Source: Mucilaginibacter boryungensis | GTDB taxonomy: Bacteria > Bacteroidota > Bacteroidia > Sphingobacteriales > Sphingobacteriaceae | DNA length: 64,000 nucleotides | Reading direction: 5' to 3' | Assembly: GCF_015221995.1 (NCBI RefSeq) | Contig: NZ_JADFFM010000001.1 | Location: 1,302,001 to 1,366,000, forward strand | Part shown: positions 49,937 to 58,168 of the stretch, piece by piece | Numbering within the stretch: the first letter of the stretch is position 1 | Layout of the letters: each line of letters opens with the position of its first letter | Translations under genes and position numbers: made by a program | Notes under the pieces: generated by a model | Told to the model about the DNA's origin: nothing | The model's input: the letters and a program-made list of their open reading frames with translations, nothing else | The model's database searches: none

Positions 49937-51475
49937 ATGACTATTTCTATAAAAAAAATTATTTCGGCTATTTGGCTGCTGATGTTGTGTTGCGCCTTTG
50001 CAAAAGGACAGGACAGTGCGATTTCGGTAAAGATCAACCTGTCGAAGAGCTATCAGCACATCAATAACTTTGGCGCGTCCGATGCCTGGTTGTGCCAGTT
50101 CATCGGTAATTGGCCCGATGAGAAGAAAAATAAAATTGCCGATCTGCTTTTCAGCGCTGATATGCTCGCTAATGGATCGCCCAAAGGTATTGCTTTATCA
50201 TTATGGCGGTTTAATATAGGCGCGGGCAGTGCACAGCAGGACCAGCAAAGCGGTATTAAGGACGAATGGCGCCGGGCAGAATCATTTTTAAATACCGACG
50301 GTAGTTATAACTGGCAAAAGCAAGCTGGGCAAATATGGTTTTTAAAAGCCGCCAAAGCGCGCGGCGTCAATCAGTTTTTGGGTTTTGCCAATAGCCCGCC
50401 AACGCAGTTTACCATTAACGGTAAAGCCTTTGCCAATGCCGGAAAAACAAACCTATCTACGGATAAGTACAAAGCTTTCGCCGAATATCTCTCAAGCATT
50501 GTAAAAGGCATTGCACAGGCAAGCAAGGTTAAGTTAAATTACATTAGTCCGGTAAACGAACCACAATGGGATTGGAGTGATGGCGGACAAGAAGGCTGCC
50601 CTTATAACAATATAGAAATAGCAGGCTTGGTGAGGGCGATTGACAAGGCTTTTATAAAAAATAAAACAGGGGCAAAAGTGCTTATAGCAGAGGCGGGAAA
50701 TATTAATTATTTGCTTGCCAGTGGCGATAAACCCGGGAAAGGTAACCAGTTAAATGATTTTTTCCATCCCGCATCGGTCAATTATATAGGCAATTTGCCA
50801 AGTGTGAATAAAGCCATTGCAGGGCATAGTTACTTCACTACTTCGCCTAAAGCCCTGGCAATAAAAAAACGCCTGGCCCTGGCCGATAGCATTGCTGCTC
50901 GCAATATAGATTTCTGGCAATCTGAATATTGTATTTTAGGCGATAATGCCGGCGAGATTGATGGCAGGAAACGCGACCTGGGTATTGATGCAGCCTTGTA
51001 CCTTGCAAGCGTAATCCATACTGATCTGACGGTGGCTAATGCATCGGCCTGGCACTGGTGGACTGCCATCTCGGCCTACAATTATAAAGATGGGCTTATA
51101 TATGTAGATAAGAACAAAACAGACGGGAATTATTACGATAGCAAAATGCTTTGGGTCCTGGGCAATTATAGCAGGTTTATAAGGCCAGGCGCTGTAAGGG
51201 TTGATGCTACAGTAAAGGGAAACATGGCCTTAAAGGAACCACTGTTAGTTTCGGCATTTAAAAATGGCAAAAATATCACAGTGGTTATCGTTAATCAAAA
51301 CATGAATAATGCACTGGTTAACTTAAACATTAATGATAATATTGGGCTGTTAAAAAGCTATACAACATCGCAAACCAAAAACCTGGAAGCAAATAATATT
51401 GCTTACGGAAAAAATAAAGATACAATGTTAATACTGGCCCGCTCTGTAACTACTTTAACAGGGGTTACTAAATAA
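49937..51475 (+). CDS. Glycoside hydrolase family 30 (endo-beta-1,6-galactanase-like)
   Basis: Secreted TIM-barrel plus beta-sandwich enzyme of 512 residues. ATG at 49937 gives a clean signal peptide (MTISIKKIISAIW to AKGQ); an alternative ATG at 49922 adds five residues. The barrel shows NNFGASDAWLCQFIG at the start, the acid/base Glu in SPVNEPQWDWSDGGQEGCPY and the nucleophile Glu in FWQSEYCILG. The motifs resemble the GH30 branch with endo-beta-1,6-galactanases, which cut type II arabinogalactan; other GH30 activities cannot be excluded. The next gene is a decayed beta-galactosidase, which would have been its natural partner. Confidence 0.85.
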   Translation: MTISIKKIISAIWLLMLCCAFAKGQDSAISVKINLSKSYQHINNFGASDAWLCQFIGNWPDEKKNKIADLLFSADMLANGSPKGIALSLWRFNIGAGSAQQDQQSGIKDEWRRAESFLNTDGSYNWQKQAGQIWFLKAAKARGVNQFLGFANSPPTQFTINGKAFANAGKTNLSTDKYKAFAEYLSSIVKGIAQASKVKLNYISPVNEPQWDWSDGGQEGCPYNNIEIAGLVRAIDKAFIKNKTGAKVLIAEAGNINYLLASGDKPGKGNQLNDFFHPASVNYIGNLPSVNKAIAGHSYFTTSPKALAIKKRLALADSIAARNIDFWQSEYCILGDNAGEIDGRKRDLGIDAALYLASVIHTDLTVANASAWHWWTAISAYNYKDGLIYVDKNKTDGNYYDSKMLWVLGNYSRFIRPGAVRVDATVKGNMALKEPLLVSAFKNGKNITVVIVNQNMNNALVNLNINDNIGLLKSYTTSQTKNLEANNIAYGKNKDTMLILARSVTTLTGVTK

Positions 51476-51525
51476 TGCCTGCCAAATGAATATACCAACT
51501 TTAGATATCCAATTTAACCATCACC

Positions 51526-51996
51526 ATGACTGCTAAAGAACTATTTACACTTTCAGTTATCCTGCTATTGCATTTTGGCCTTAAAGCCCAGCAACACATC
51601 TTTAACTTAAGCGATTCGGTTTTTGTGCTGGATGGTAAGCCTTTCCAGATGAAGCATTTATAATTGGGCCATGTATTCCCTGCCTTTTAGTAATGTAAAT
51701 AAAATTGTTTACAGCGCTAAAAAGGCAGGCGATATGCCGGTGGTAAAAAAGGGGACATTCAATCTTTCAGCCGTTGCAAATACTTACCTTGATATGAGCC
51801 ATTACGGAAAAGGAGTAGTTTGGGTTAACGGCCATAATTTAGGCAGGTATTGGTCGGTAGGGCCACAGCAGACGCTTTAAGTACCGGCTGAATGGCTAAA
51901 AAAGGACAAAACGATATTGTAGTATTTGAACAGCTGAAAAACGATATTTATACTTTAAACAGTATTAAAACACTGATATTGAATAAGCTACAGTAA
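51526..51996 (+). pseudogene. Degraded GH35 beta-galactosidase (internal deletion, stop and frameshift)
   Basis: The 5' part encodes a signal peptide and the GH35 N-terminal strand ([18 protein letters not shown]) and then hits TAA at 51661. The reading resumes in another frame with the family's C-terminal domain ([39 protein letters not shown] in part, GPQQTL). Most of the catalytic barrel, several hundred residues, is gone. A second TAA at 51878-51880 replaces the Tyr usually following QTL, and one A is missing in the A run near 51900, shifting the last KKGQNDIVVFE segment. It lies directly downstream of the GH30 gene and clearly cannot make an active enzyme. Confidence 0.88.
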
Positions 51997-52026
51997 GTAT
52001 ATTTACAATTGATTATTGAACGGAAT

Positions 52027-52389
52027 ATGAACAACACTAATTCACACGATGAGCGTATCGCCAAAATGGTTTTTGCCTCGGTCTACCCGTTGTATCTTAC
52101 CAAAGTGGAAAAGAAAGGCCGAACGAAAGCAGAGTTGGATGAGGTGATTACATGGCTAACGGGCTTCAATCAGAAACAACTCGCAGAGTTTATGGAGAAG
52201 AAGGTAACTTTTGAAACTTTTTTCGGACAGGCTACACTAAACCCTAACGCAGGTCTTATTACGGGTACTATCTGCGGGTACCGTGTAGAGGAGATCAGCA
52301 ACCCTTTGACACAGCAGGTACGGTATTTGGATAAGCTGGTAGATGAGTTAGCCAAAGGAAAAAAGATGGAGAAAATACTGCGTAAATAA
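52027..52389 (+). CDS. DUF2200 family protein
   Basis: A 120-residue cytoplasmic protein of the DUF2200 family (COG4898). The conserved core reads [29 protein letters not shown], quoted here as [19 protein letters not shown], followed by VITWLTGF and [30 protein letters not shown], in part GYRVEEI and MQ-like [13 protein letters not shown] at 52027 is preferred to the TTG at 52009 because family members start just before the DERIAKM block. The function is unknown. The gene ends at a strong terminator shared with the fucosidase gene. Confidence 0.88.
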   Translation: MNNTNSHDERIAKMVFASVYPLYLTKVEKKGRTKAELDEVITWLTGFNQKQLAEFMEKKVTFETFFGQATLNPNAGLITGTICGYRVEEISNPLTQQVRYLDKLVDELAKGKKMEKILRK

Positions 52390-52407
52390 GCGCATTCCCT
52401 CATATAA

Positions 52408-52446
52408 AAAAATGCCGTAAGTCATGGTTAACTTACGGCATTTAAT
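52408..52446. terminator. Bidirectional terminator between DUF2200 and fucosidase genes
   Basis: A perfect 13-bp stem (AAATGCCGTAAGT / ACTTACGGCATTT) around a short loop is flanked by A and T tracts and separates convergent genes. Confidence 0.9.
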
Positions 52447-52476
52447 TTACGTGTGGTTCACAGGATCGCTGTCCAC

Positions 52477-53979
52477 TTATTTAAATGCAATTTTATAACC
52501 GGAAACCTTCCATCCCGGAGAACTTTCGGGCTTTGAGATGACCAAAGCATCGCCTTCCTGTACCCATTTTAACTTTTCCTTACTGCCCAGCAGCGTAACC
52601 GATGCGATGGGCTTATCCAGGTACTTTGAATTTCTGCCAAGTGAAGTGATCCGGACCTCGCCTGCAGGCGTATTCATGCAGAACGCGTACAGATTACCAT
52701 CCTTGGTTGTAAAACGGATATCGGTTGCTTGATAAGCACGGGTATCGCTTAAGCCGCCAAACCTTCCCTTGGTTTGATTCGTTTTTACCGTAGAAGGCCC
52801 TTCTCCATAAATTTTCCAGGGTCGTGTAGCATAAATTCCCTCCCCGTTCGCCGTGGTCCAGTCACCTATTTTATTTACAATAGTCAATACATCTGGTTCC
52901 AGATCGCCCTCAGGGGTTTGCACTACGTTGATGAGCAGGTTGCCATTTTTACTGATAATGTCTATCAATAATTGAGCGATATCATCAGCACTCTTATATT
53001 TCTGTCCGGTTTTGTAAAACCAGTCGCCTATTGAAGTATCGGTTTGCCACGGAAACGGGCTGATCGAATCCAACACGCCTCGCTCCACATCTTGCGCCCA
53101 TTTACCCTCCGAAGGCTGTTTTGGCGTGTACACGCCGGTCAATTTACCGCTATTGTGCCGGATGTTATCGTTATAAAAATGCGCGACCATCGTACGACCA
53201 ACGTCGCCAAATGGCAGCGGACTGTCAGAATAAAGCAGATCAGGATGGTAAAGATCGATAAGTTCATTGACATCGATCAACCATTCCTGCTGCCACGCGG
53301 AATTACCGGTGATCCATTTTTTTATATCCGAAGAATCGGGGTTGGGCTGATGATAAAGGTCGGCATATTTGGGATCTGTGCCGTCATAAGGAATTCCCGC
53401 GTAGGGGCCGGTCTTATCCGCCCCGTGGCTGGGCTGGAACCAGTTAAAACTCGCCGCTAAATGTTCCGAAACACCGAACTTAAGGCCTTCTTTTTTGGCC
53501 GCTTTTTGCCACAGGCCTACGACATCCTTGTGTGGTCCCATGTTCACAGAATTCCATTGATGCACCTTTGAGTGCCACAAAAAGAAATTGTCGTGATGGG
53601 ATCCCATACTGACGAAATATTTCGCCCCAGCTTTTTTGTAAAGCGCCATGAGTTTTTCAGGATCCCATTTTTCCGCTTTCCATAGGGGGATGATATCCTT
53701 ATATCCGAACTTGGAAGGTGGACCGTAATTGGCGATATGGTATTTGTTTTGGCCGCTGCCCTGCATGTACATATTTTTGGCATACCAATCGCCCTGGCGC
53801 GGTACCGCCTGGGGACCCCAGTGAGACCATATACCAAATTTGGCATCGCGAAACCATTCCGGGTATGCATACTGCTTTAGTGATTCATCGTATGGTTGAA
53901 ATCTACCACTGGTTTGCGAACGGGCCTGGAGTACCAAAATAAAAGCTGCTACAGCAATAAGTAATACTTCTTTTTTCAT
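52477..53979 (-). CDS. Alpha-L-fucosidase, glycoside hydrolase family 29
   Basis: Retaining alpha-L-fucosidase of 500 residues with a signal peptide ending at about residue 21. The GH29 barrel begins EWFRDAKFGIWSHWGPQAVP and continues with the HH of SMGSHHDNFFLW (about 125-136). The nucleophile is D252 in LLYSDSPLPF. A C-terminal beta-sandwich follows. It probably removes terminal fucose from plant xyloglucan, rhamnogalacturonan II or arabinogalactan glycans. It is a single gene upstream of a terminator, with no regulator beside it. Confidence 0.92.
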   Translation of the reverse strand: MKKEVLLIAVAAFILVLQARSQTSGRFQPYDESLKQYAYPEWFRDAKFGIWSHWGPQAVPRQGDWYAKNMYMQGSGQNKYHIANYGPPSKFGYKDIIPLWKAEKWDPEKLMALYKKAGAKYFVSMGSHHDNFFLWHSKVHQWNSVNMGPHKDVVGLWQKAAKKEGLKFGVSEHLAASFNWFQPSHGADKTGPYAGIPYDGTDPKYADLYHQPNPDSSDIKKWITGNSAWQQEWLIDVNELIDLYHPDLLYSDSPLPFGDVGRTMVAHFYNDNIRHNSGKLTGVYTPKQPSEGKWAQDVERGVLDSISPFPWQTDTSIGDWFYKTGQKYKSADDIAQLLIDIISKNGNLLINVVQTPEGDLEPDVLTIVNKIGDWTTANGEGIYATRPWKIYGEGPSTVKTNQTKGRFGGLSDTRAYQATDIRFTTKDGNLYAFCMNTPAGEVRITSLGRNSKYLDKPIASVTLLGSKEKLKWVQEGDALVISKPESSPGWKVSGYKIAFK

Positions 53980-54096
53980 TATATTTTTTGATAGCTATAT
54001 TTCATTGAGACGTTGATCATTTCCAGCCGGGTTTCGACAAAGCCCTATATAATTGGTTGTCGATTTTATAGTGGTTCAAAGGTGTTTTTAAAAGAG

Positions 54097-54132
54097 TAAA
54101 GCCTTAACAATCAGCATGTTAAGGCTTTAAAT
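54097..54132. terminator. Hairpin downstream of tRNA-Leu
   Basis: A perfect 12-bp stem (TAAAGCCTTAAC / GTTAAGGCTTTA) with a 9-nt loop lies 12 bases beyond the tRNA 3' end on the minus strand. The T tract is weak in that direction (ACTCTTTT). Confidence 0.6.
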
Positions 54133-54143
54133 TTTACTCTCGG

Positions 54144-54223
54144 TACCCAGCGCCGGAGTCGAACCGGCACGGTTTCCCACAGGTGTTTGAGACCAGCGCG
54201 TCTACCAATTCCGCCAGCTGGGC
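54144..54223 (-). tRNA. tRNA-Leu (anticodon CAA)
   Basis: On the minus strand the gene starts GCCCAGCTGGCGGAATTGG and folds as a class II tRNA. Acceptor GCCCAGC pairs with GCTGGGT (one G-U), the D arm has the leucine-type GCGGAATTGGTAGACGC, the T arm is GCCGG-TTCGACT-CCGGC, and a short variable arm is present. The anticodon loop CTCAAAC gives CAA, reading UUG. The anticodon stem CTGGT/ACCTG has a T-T mismatch at positions 28-42. CCA is not encoded (the genome continues CCG). Confidence 0.9.
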
Positions 54224-54246
54224 ATTCCGTAGAACAAGTCTTTTGT

Positions 54247-54771
54247 TCAGAATCGGGTTGCAAATGTATCTAAACTCTCTTTAATCCGCAACAAATATTT
54301 CAATCTGTAATAAATATCTGCAATCTTGTTCAGCCTGTCTTCTTTTGCGGTATCGCTTAGCGTTTCATAATCAGCGGTTAATACATCAAGGGCGCTTTGC
54401 AGGTCGTTCTCAACGGCCAATGCTTCGGCAGTTATATCGCCCAGTTGTTCCGCATTTTCAACTTCCATTAAGCGCTCGTTAATATCCATCATCTCCATTA
54501 AAAAGTCGGCGGGTAGTTGGGGTTTAGCACCTTCCGAGATCAGGTTGTGTGTGCGCAATATGTATTCCAAGCGTTTAGCCGGGTCGTTCAGGGTATAATA
54601 AGCTTTATTGTTCAGGGTAGATAGTTCCAGTATCTCTTGTTGGCGTTCATCACTTTCGGTAGCATAAAAATCGGGGTGATATTCCTTGCTCAGGCGATAG
54701 AACTGCTTCTTCAGCAAAGCCAGGTCGGGGTTAAATGATTCCGGTATATTGTAAAACTCAAAATAGTTCAT
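54247..54771 (-). CDS. hscB: Fe-S cluster assembly co-chaperone HscB
   Basis: J-domain co-chaperone that stimulates the Hsp70 protein HscA during iron-sulfur cluster transfer from the IscU scaffold. The J domain covers about residues 1-70 with the HPD tripeptide at 32-34 (KEYHPDFYA). The C-terminal part is the three-helix HSCB oligomerisation and IscU-binding domain (DFLMEMMDINERLMEVENAEQ, in part). The 174-residue length is exactly that of the family. It lies just upstream of tRNA-Leu on the same strand and is divergent from kdsA. No other isc or suf gene is in the window. Confidence 0.92.
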   Translation of the reverse strand: MNYFEFYNIPESFNPDLALLKKQFYRLSKEYHPDFYATESDERQQEILELSTLNNKAYYTLNDPAKRLEYILRTHNLISEGAKPQLPADFLMEMMDINERLMEVENAEQLGDITAEALAVENDLQSALDVLTADYETLSDTAKEDRLNKIADIYYRLKYLLRIKESLDTFATRF

Positions 54772-54921
54772 AGTCAGGCAAAGTTAAGGAAAGAAGTCGG
54801 TAAGTCAGAAAGCCCGCCAAGCTGAAAGTATGTATCTTATCCGCTGGTTACTTTCTGGCTCCGGGCCTTGCGCACTTCCTGACTGAAAAAAAATCCCCAT
54901 CTTTGCACCAAATGCTACTAT

Positions 54922-55698
54922 ATGTTGTTTGACCAAATGCGGCAGAAGCCGTTTTTTATATTAGGCCCTTGTGTAATGGAAAACCAGGACCTGCTGTTCA
55001 CCGTTGGTGAAAAAGTAGCCGAAATAGGGCAGAAGTACCAGGTGCCGGTTATCTTCAAATCATCGTTTGATAAAGCTAACCGCACATCTATCCACTCGTA
55101 CCGCGGCCCGGGTATTGAAAAGGGCATGGAAATGCTACAATTGGTAAAAGAAAAGTTCAACTTACCAACCACTACCGATATACATGAACCGGGCCAGGCC
55201 GCAATTGCTGCACAGGTAGTTGATATTTTACAAATACCGGCTTTTTTATGCCGGCAAACAGACCTGCTTGTAGCAGCGGCGCAAACCGGAAAGATCGTCA
55301 ATGTAAAGAAAGCCCAGTTCCTATCCGGGCAGGATATGTTTTATCCGGCGCAAAAAGTAGTTGAGGTTGGCAATAACCAAATAATATTAACCGAGCGTGG
55401 CAACATGTATGGTTATAATAACCTGGCGGTTGATTTCAGGAATATATATGATATGAAAGCCTTTGGGTATCCTGTTTGTATGGATTGCACCCATTCGGTT
55501 CAGCGCCCTGGTGCTGCGGGCGGCAAAACCGGCGGTGACCGCACTTTTGTACCTATGATGGCCCTGGCGGCTAAAGCATTTGGTGCCAGTGGTTATTTTA
55601 TGGAGGTACATCCTGATCCGGATAACGCGCTGAGCGATGGCCCTAATATGGTCAGATTGCAGGATATTGAAAAGGTAATTGTACCATTATTGGGTTAA
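54922..55698 (+). CDS. kdsA: 3-deoxy-8-phosphooctulonate synthase
   Basis: Condenses phosphoenolpyruvate with arabinose-5-phosphate to Kdo-8-phosphate, the precursor of the lipopolysaccharide inner-core sugar. The TIM-barrel blocks are FILGPCVMEN, VIFKSSFDKANRTSIHSYRGPG, TDIHEPGQAA, FLCRQTDLL and DCTHSVQRPG (each partly quoted). C17 in GPC marks the metal-dependent class; the metal-independent E. coli enzyme has Asn there. At 258 residues it has the expected length. It is followed 18 bases later by kdsD, whose product makes its substrate. Confidence 0.95.
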   Translation: MLFDQMRQKPFFILGPCVMENQDLLFTVGEKVAEIGQKYQVPVIFKSSFDKANRTSIHSYRGPGIEKGMEMLQLVKEKFNLPTTTDIHEPGQAAIAAQVVDILQIPAFLCRQTDLLVAAAQTGKIVNVKKAQFLSGQDMFYPAQKVVEVGNNQIILTERGNMYGYNNLAVDFRNIYDMKAFGYPVCMDCTHSVQRPGAAGGKTGGDRTFVPMMALAAKAFGASGYFMEVHPDPDNALSDGPNMVRLQDIEKVIVPLLG

Positions 55699-55716
55699 TT
55701 TTACTGCGCGTACCAT

Positions 55717-56655
55717 ATGAAAGAGATTGCCAAAAGAGTATTTGATACCGAGATAGCATCATTACAGTATGTAGCTGCTGCTATTAGCGATGCCGATTTT
55801 ACCGGTATAGTAAATACCATATTAAATGCAAAGGGCAAACTGATTATAGCCGGTGTAGGGAAATCAGGCATTATAGGGCAAAAAATAGCAGCCACCCTTA
55901 CCAGTACCGGCACACCAAGTTACTTTTTGCACCCAGGCGAAGCTTTTCATGGCGATTTGGGTATGGTGGGAAGGCAGGTACCGGTATTATTGCTGTCTTA
56001 CTCAGGTGAAACGGATGAGGTGCTGCAGATTATTCCATTTTTAAAATGGAACGAAAATATAATTATGAGCATTACAGGGAACCCGGCATCAACCCTGGCA
56101 AAAAACAGTGAATATCATTTAAATATTAATGTACTGCACGAGGCCTGCCCGCTTAAATTGGCACCTACATCATCTACAACCGCAGCATTAGTTATGGGCG
56201 ATGCTATTGCAGTAGCATTAATGGAAGCCAGGCAGTTTCAGCACGAAGATTTTGCCCGCTTCCATCCCGGCGGCAGCCTGGGCCGTAAATTGCTGGTGAA
56301 GGTTAAGGATATGATGCGTACTGACAATTTACCATTTATTGATGAGGATGCCCCATTTACCGAATTGTTGTTACGTATGAGTGAAGGAAAGCTAGGTTTA
56401 GTAATAGTTGGTACGCCCAGCTATCTGAAAGGGATTGTTACTGATGGCGACCTGCGCCGTGCGCTTTTAAAAAATAATGATATAGCCAGTATCCAAATTA
56501 CTGAGATAATGACTGCCAACCCGATTATAGTTGATGCGGCCGAATATATTAACCAGGCCGAACATATTATGATGGAGAAAAAAATAACAACTATTTTGGT
56601 AGGTACGCCAGAAAAACGATCTGTGAGCGGAGTGTATCAAATTTATACAATCTGA
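55717..56655 (+). CDS. kdsD: Arabinose-5-phosphate isomerase (KpsF/GutQ type)
   Basis: Interconverts ribulose-5-phosphate and arabinose-5-phosphate, feeding KdsA. The N-terminal SIS domain (about 1-190) has AGVGKSGIIGQKIAATL, HPGEAFHGDLGM and SYSGETDEVLQI, and the hinge FHPGGSLGRKLL. Two CBS domains follow (about 205-312: VKDMMRTDNLPFI, VTDGDLRRAL and ITEIMTANPIIV). The 312-residue length fits the family. It is cotranscribed with kdsA. A perfect 18-bp palindrome begins 2 bases after the stop and separates it from the polysaccharide locus. Confidence 0.94.
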   Translation: MKEIAKRVFDTEIASLQYVAAAISDADFTGIVNTILNAKGKLIIAGVGKSGIIGQKIAATLTSTGTPSYFLHPGEAFHGDLGMVGRQVPVLLLSYSGETDEVLQIIPFLKWNENIIMSITGNPASTLAKNSEYHLNINVLHEACPLKLAPTSSTTAALVMGDAIAVALMEARQFQHEDFARFHPGGSLGRKLLVKVKDMMRTDNLPFIDEDAPFTELLLRMSEGKLGLVIVGTPSYLKGIVTDGDLRRALLKNNDIASIQITEIMTANPIIVDAAEYINQAEHIMMEKKITTILVGTPEKRSVSGVYQIYTI

Positions 56656-56657
56656 TA

Positions 56658-56675
56658 AAACAACTATAGTTGTTT
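56658..56675. promoter_or_regulatory. Perfect 18-bp palindrome between kdsD and the polysaccharide operon
   Basis: AAACAACTATAGTTGTTT is its own reverse complement. It sits 2 bases after the kdsD stop and about 35 bases before a -7-like element, so it could be an operator for the downstream operon or a short transcription-end signal. Confidence 0.5.
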
Positions 56676-56709
56676 GGTGTTTAACCTGCGTGCTTAAAAT
56701 TTAATAACA

Positions 56710-56717
56710 TATATTTG
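56710..56717 (+). promoter_or_regulatory. Putative -7 element of the surface polysaccharide operon
   Basis: TATATTTG matches TAnnTTTG exactly, 20 bases before the UDP-sugar dehydrogenase start codon. No convincing -33 TTTG at the usual distance was found. Confidence 0.45.
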
Positions 56718-56737
56718 TCCCTGTTAATTAAAACCTA

Positions 56738-58072
56738 ATGTCTGCCCTTACAGCTACCTCATCATATAATGTGTTTTCATTACCTACAAATATTAACATC
56801 GCTGTAATTGGCTTAGGCTACATAGGGTTACCTTTGGCAGTTGAATTTGCTAAAAAAGTAAAAGTTATTGGGTTTGACATTAAACAAGCCCGTCTTGATG
56901 AATTAAAACAGGGGTACGACCGTACGCTTGAAATAGATGCTGAAAGCTTGCTGGATGTAATAAGTGTAAAAGATAACCATAAGGGATTATCATTTACATC
57001 GATAATGACAGAAATAACTTTTTGTAATGTATATATTATTGCCGTACCAACTCCAACCGATCAACATAACCGCCCAGATCTAAATCTGCTTAAAAATGCC
57101 AGTGAAATGGTAGCAGGTGTACTAAAAAAGGGCGATGTAGTAATTTATGAATCTACTGTATATCCCGGTGTTACAGAGGAGGTGTGTGTGCCAATTTTGG
57201 AAAGGATATCGGGACTAACATTTAATCATGATTTTTTTGTGGGGTATTCACCCGAACGTATAAACCCAGGCGATAAGGTGCATACGCTAACCAATATTTT
57301 GAAGGTAACGTCGGGTTCTACGCCGGAAGTTGCTAATTTTATTGATGATCTTTACCGCCTGATAGTACTTGCCGGCACACACAAAGCACCCAGTATTAAA
57401 GTTGCAGAGGCTTGTAAAGTAATAGAAAATGCACAGCGCGACATTAATATTGCCTTTGTAAATGAATTAGCCAAAATATTCAATATTATGAATATTGATA
57501 CCCAGGCCGTTTTGGAAGCAGCAGGTACCAAATGGAATTTTTTGAAGTTTAAACCAGGCTTAGTAGGCGGGCATTGCACTGGGGTCGACCCATATTATCT
57601 GGCGCAAAAAGCACAGGAAGTAGGTTATCATCCCGAGATTATATTAGCCGGGCGCAGGCTTAACGATAGCATGGGGACTTATGTGGCACAACAGGTAATT
57701 AAATTAATGATAAAAAAGGATATTGCTGTAAAAAATGCAGATATTTTAATATTGGGTTTTACGTTTAAAGAGAATTGCCCTGATGTAAGGAATACCAGGG
57801 TAATAGATATTGTGAACACTTTGCACGAATATAATACCAAGTGTGAAATATATGACTCCTGGGCTGATCCGGATGAAGTGTATAATGAATACCAGGTAAG
57901 TACGATTAAAGATTTTGATGCGTTAAAGGGAAATTATGATGCAATTATAATAGCTGTAGGGCACCAAGAGTTTTTTGATTTAAATTATGAGCGTTTGAAG
58001 AAAAAAACCGGGGCAGTTGTATATGATTTAAAAGGGATATTAAATTCAGCATTAGTTGACGAGCGATTATAG
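56738..58072 (+). CDS. UDP-sugar 6-dehydrogenase (UDP-N-acetyl-hexosamine dehydrogenase type, TviB/WbpO-like)
   Basis: NAD-dependent enzyme that oxidises the C6 of a UDP-sugar to a uronic acid for surface polysaccharide. The Rossmann motif is GLGYIG (25-30), EST-PG is in YESTVYPGVTEE, and the catalytic Cys is C280 in GGHCTGVDPYYLA (most relatives have Ile after Cys-x). The C-terminal domain has ILGFTFKENCPDVRNTR. The length and sequence are closest to the branch acting on UDP-GlcNAc or UDP-GalNAc, which is inferred. It is the first gene of the polysaccharide locus. Confidence 0.9.
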   Translation: MSALTATSSYNVFSLPTNINIAVIGLGYIGLPLAVEFAKKVKVIGFDIKQARLDELKQGYDRTLEIDAESLLDVISVKDNHKGLSFTSIMTEITFCNVYIIAVPTPTDQHNRPDLNLLKNASEMVAGVLKKGDVVIYESTVYPGVTEEVCVPILERISGLTFNHDFFVGYSPERINPGDKVHTLTNILKVTSGSTPEVANFIDDLYRLIVLAGTHKAPSIKVAEACKVIENAQRDINIAFVNELAKIFNIMNIDTQAVLEAAGTKWNFLKFKPGLVGGHCTGVDPYYLAQKAQEVGYHPEIILAGRRLNDSMGTYVAQQVIKLMIKKDIAVKNADILILGFTFKENCPDVRNTRVIDIVNTLHEYNTKCEIYDSWADPDEVYNEYQVSTIKDFDALKGNYDAIIIAVGHQEFFDLNYERLKKKTGAVVYDLKGILNSALVDERL

Positions 58073-58168
58073 CTGTTTTTGTGATTGTGTGAAAATTTAT
58101 TTACTTATTATTGCACCAAATTTGAGAGCAATTATGTTTTTGTAAAACATGGCTGTAGCATTTTATAT

